Below are positions 4,962 through 6,082 of a stretch of 6,082 nucleotides of DNA, one piece after another. The position numbers and the translations under genes are program-made. Numbering within the stretch: the first letter of the stretch is position 1; each line of letters starts with the position of its first letter. The notes below the pieces were generated by a model. That model was not told where the DNA came from, made no database searches, and worked only from the letters and a program-made list of their open reading frames with translations. Location of the stretch: assembly GCA_021202325.1 (NCBI GenBank), contig JAJQDF010000136.1:631-6712 (forward strand), given 5' to 3'. The DNA is from Clostridiales bacterium. GTDB taxonomy: Bacteria > Bacillota > Clostridia > Lachnospirales > Anaerotignaceae.

Positions 4962-5648
4962 TTAAAGATCACATATTTTGTATAACTCATTTAAGTTAAT
5001 TATTTCATAAGTACATTCCGGTTTATCAGGATAACTTTTATTTTTCAAATTAACGAAGCATGTATCTATGCCGGCATTTATTCCACCTAAAATGTCTGAG
5101 ACAAGTGAATCTCCAATCACAAGAGCCTTCTCTTTGTCAAAACCTGTGATGCGGCTTTCCACATAATCAAAGAATTCCTTCGACGGCTTCTGTGCTCCCA
5201 CAACCTGAGAAATAAATATATCCTCAAAATAATCAATCAACCCGCACAGACGAAGTCTGTTTATCTGAGTGTCACCAACGCCGTTTGTTATGGCAAAAAT
5301 CCTATGCTTTCCATGCAAGCCTTTAAGTATTTCCTCTGCTCCGTCAATTAAAAACGCCAAATCTCCCAAATAACCTCTGTATTCCTTTTCCCATGCCTCT
5401 CCGTTTATTTCCATGTTATAAAGCACCATTGTTTTTCTGAAACGGGTGTCCAAAAGCTCATGCATGGTAGTTTCACCCTTTTCGTATAAACGCCAAAGTG
5501 CGTTATTAACTTCGTTATAGGATTTTACCAGGCTGTCTGTGTCGGAAATACCGTGGTGATTGAACAGCGTTTTTAATGCAATTTCTTCGCTTTTATCAAA
5601 GTCAAGCAATGTTCCGTCTAAATCAAACAAGAGTATTTCATACTTCAT
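4962..5648 (-). CDS. HAD-family phosphatase, YjjG-like (noncanonical pyrimidine nucleotidase type)
   Basis: A 228-residue cytosolic haloacid dehalogenase-superfamily hydrolase with all four HAD motifs. Motif I is LFDLDGTLLDFD (7-18, nucleophile D9 and acid/base D11), motif II ITNG (120-123), motif III K154 in GAQKPSKEFF, and motif IV VIGDSLVSDILGGINAG (177-193, D180 and D185 for Mg). The helical cap between motifs I and II (about 18-95) marks a C1 cap. The GDS-x2-SDILGGINAG-x2-TCxxN stretch and overall order closely match E. coli YjjG, a 5'-nucleotidase acting on dUMP, dTMP and damaged or halogenated pyrimidine nucleotides (house-cleaning). The exact substrate here is inferred; a phosphoglycolate phosphatase-like role is the alternative. 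Its ATG overlaps the regulator stop as ATGA and AAAGGA lies 5 nt upstream, so the two are translated together. Confidence 0.88.
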   Translation of the reverse strand: MKYEILLFDLDGTLLDFDKSEEIALKTLFNHHGISDTDSLVKSYNEVNNALWRLYEKGETTMHELLDTRFRKTMVLYNMEINGEAWEKEYRGYLGDLAFLIDGAEEILKGLHGKHRIFAITNGVGDTQINRLRLCGLIDYFEDIFISQVVGAQKPSKEFFDYVESRITGFDKEKALVIGDSLVSDILGGINAGIDTCFVNLKNKSYPDKPECTYEIINLNELYKICDL

Positions 5649-6031
5649 GATAATCCTTTAGCCTTTTTAAATTTAGAATAGTGTTCTTTTAATTTAGCAA
5701 ATGTCTCATTGCTGAGATCATGCTCTATTTTACAAGCATCTGCGTAAGCCACTTCTTCACTAACGCCAATTTGGATAAGCATGGCAGCTATAACATTATG
5801 TCTTTCGTAAATTTTTTCTGCCACCTCTTTACCGCTTTCTGTCAAAAAGATGTGATTTTCTCCGCTTACCGTAATAAGACCATTTTCTCTCATCTGCTTA
5901 ATAGCAACTGATAAAGTTGGCCTGGAATATCCAAGATAATTGCAAACGTCAACAGCGTGAACGTCCGGCTGTCTGTAACTTAAAACAAGTATTGCCTCTA
6001 AATAATTTTCAACTGCCTCAGTAACTGCCAT
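5645..6031 (-). CDS. DtxR/MntR-family metal-dependent transcriptional regulator
   Basis: A 128-residue regulator with an N-terminal winged helix (about 5-65; ENYLEAIL, recognition helix about SRPTLSVAIKQM, wing GENHIFLTESG) and a helical metal-binding/dimerisation domain (about 66-128; RHNVIAAMLIQIGV, ACKIEHDLS). The C-terminal SH3-like domain of DtxR/IdeR is absent, as in MntR (142 in B. subtilis). Aligned by eye, H78, C100, E103 and H104 match DtxR H79, C102, E105 and H106. N9 replaces DtxR M10/MntR D8 and A82 replaces DtxR E83. The metal (Fe, Mn or other) is therefore uncertain; Cys at 100 leans toward the iron type. AAGGTGA lies 4 nt before the ATG. A dyad 28 nt upstream of the start suggests autoregulation. 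It forms an operon with the downstream HAD gene; no metal transporter is in view. Confidence 0.88.
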   Translation of the reverse strand: MAVTEAVENYLEAILVLSYRQPDVHAVDVCNYLGYSRPTLSVAIKQMRENGLITVSGENHIFLTESGKEVAEKIYERHNVIAAMLIQIGVSEEVAYADACKIEHDLSNETFAKLKEHYSKFKKAKGLS

Positions 6032-6059
6032 TTACTCACCTTCTCCAATTTCTATAAAG

Positions 6060-6074
6060 TATATTTACAATATA
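6060..6074 (-). promoter_or_regulatory. Candidate operator dyad upstream of the metalloregulator
   Basis: Read on the - strand, TATATT-GTA-AATATA is a perfect 6-bp inverted repeat with a 3-nt centre. Possible -10 boxes TATACT overlap it (6063-6058) or touch its upstream end (6079-6074). Their -35 boxes would fall at or beyond the window edge, so the promoter cannot be completed. The GTA centre is on the coding strand, as in the dyad at 4595-4611. Autoregulation by the DtxR/MntR-type product is the natural reading but is unproven. Confidence 0.35.
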
Positions 6075-6082
6075 GTATATCC

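Noticed and set aside
4754..4990. 78-codon - strand open frame beginning MSYTKYVIF, with an inner start MKKQIVICFALCF that resembles a signal peptide
   Set aside because: It overlaps the HAD 3' end, runs through the terminator stem and into the small protein gene on the other strand. It has no adequate ribosome site (AGG only 1 nt before the inner ATG).
1..6082. CRISPR arrays, insertion sequences, phage genes or a toxin-antitoxin pair
   Set aside because: No regularly spaced repeats, transposase motifs, terminal inverted repeats or target duplications were seen. Apart from the small cysteine-rich gene, every CDS belongs to a known housekeeping or regulatory family.

Overview
The window reads as chromosome of a low- to mid-GC (roughly 40 percent by eye) endospore-forming Firmicute, most likely of class Clostridia. 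The main evidence is a full-length sporulation sigma factor SigH at the end of the gene run ispF-cysS-mrnC-rlmB-rae1-sigH. This is a contracted form of the Bacillus subtilis ispD-ispF-gltX-cysE-cysS-mrnC-rlmB-rae1-sigH locus, with gltX and cysE absent between ispF and cysS. Strong AAGGAG-type ribosome sites, clostridial-type tRNAs and a short DtxR/MntR-type regulator agree with this. The species cannot be named from the window.

Layout. Positions 1-90 (+ strand) hold the 3' part of a tRNA-Leu(CAA) and its terminator. Positions 112-261 (- strand) hold a complete tRNA-Thr(GGU) with its own consensus sigma-A promoter (TTGACA, 17 bp, TATAAT) and a strong terminator; the two tRNA genes converge. 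Positions 263-4544 (- strand) are a compact operon, read right to left: ispF (isoprenoid precursors), cysS (Cys-tRNA ligase), mrnC (23S rRNA maturation), rlmB (23S rRNA methylation), rae1 (ribosome-dependent mRNA cleavage) and sigH (sporulation/transition-state sigma factor). Junctions are 12 nt or less, with start and stop overlapping as ATGA at rae1/sigH. The ribosome sites decide three starts that differ from the longest open frames: sigH at 922, rae1 at 1440 and mrnC at 2646.

Positions 4573-4806 (+ strand) are a complete tiny transcription unit: promoter, strong ribosome site, a 45-residue protein with eight cysteines, and a GNRA-loop terminator. It diverges from ispF and converges on the next unit. 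Positions 4962-6031 (- strand) are a two-gene operon of a DtxR/MntR-type metalloregulator followed, with an ATGA overlap, by a YjjG-like HAD phosphatase. Between this phosphatase and the shared terminator lie about 155 nt without a gene that contain an unexplained nested hairpin.

The most interesting observation is that the promoter of the cysteine-rich peptide and the upstream region of the metalloregulator carry nearly the same dyad (TATAAT-GTA-ATTATA and TATATT-GTA-AATATA). They match at 13 of 15 positions, both differences are symmetric and compensatory, and both have the GTA centre on the coding strand. This suggests a small local metal or redox regulon: the regulator, its HAD partner and a thiol-rich, possibly metal-binding peptide. 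The rest of the window is conserved housekeeping.
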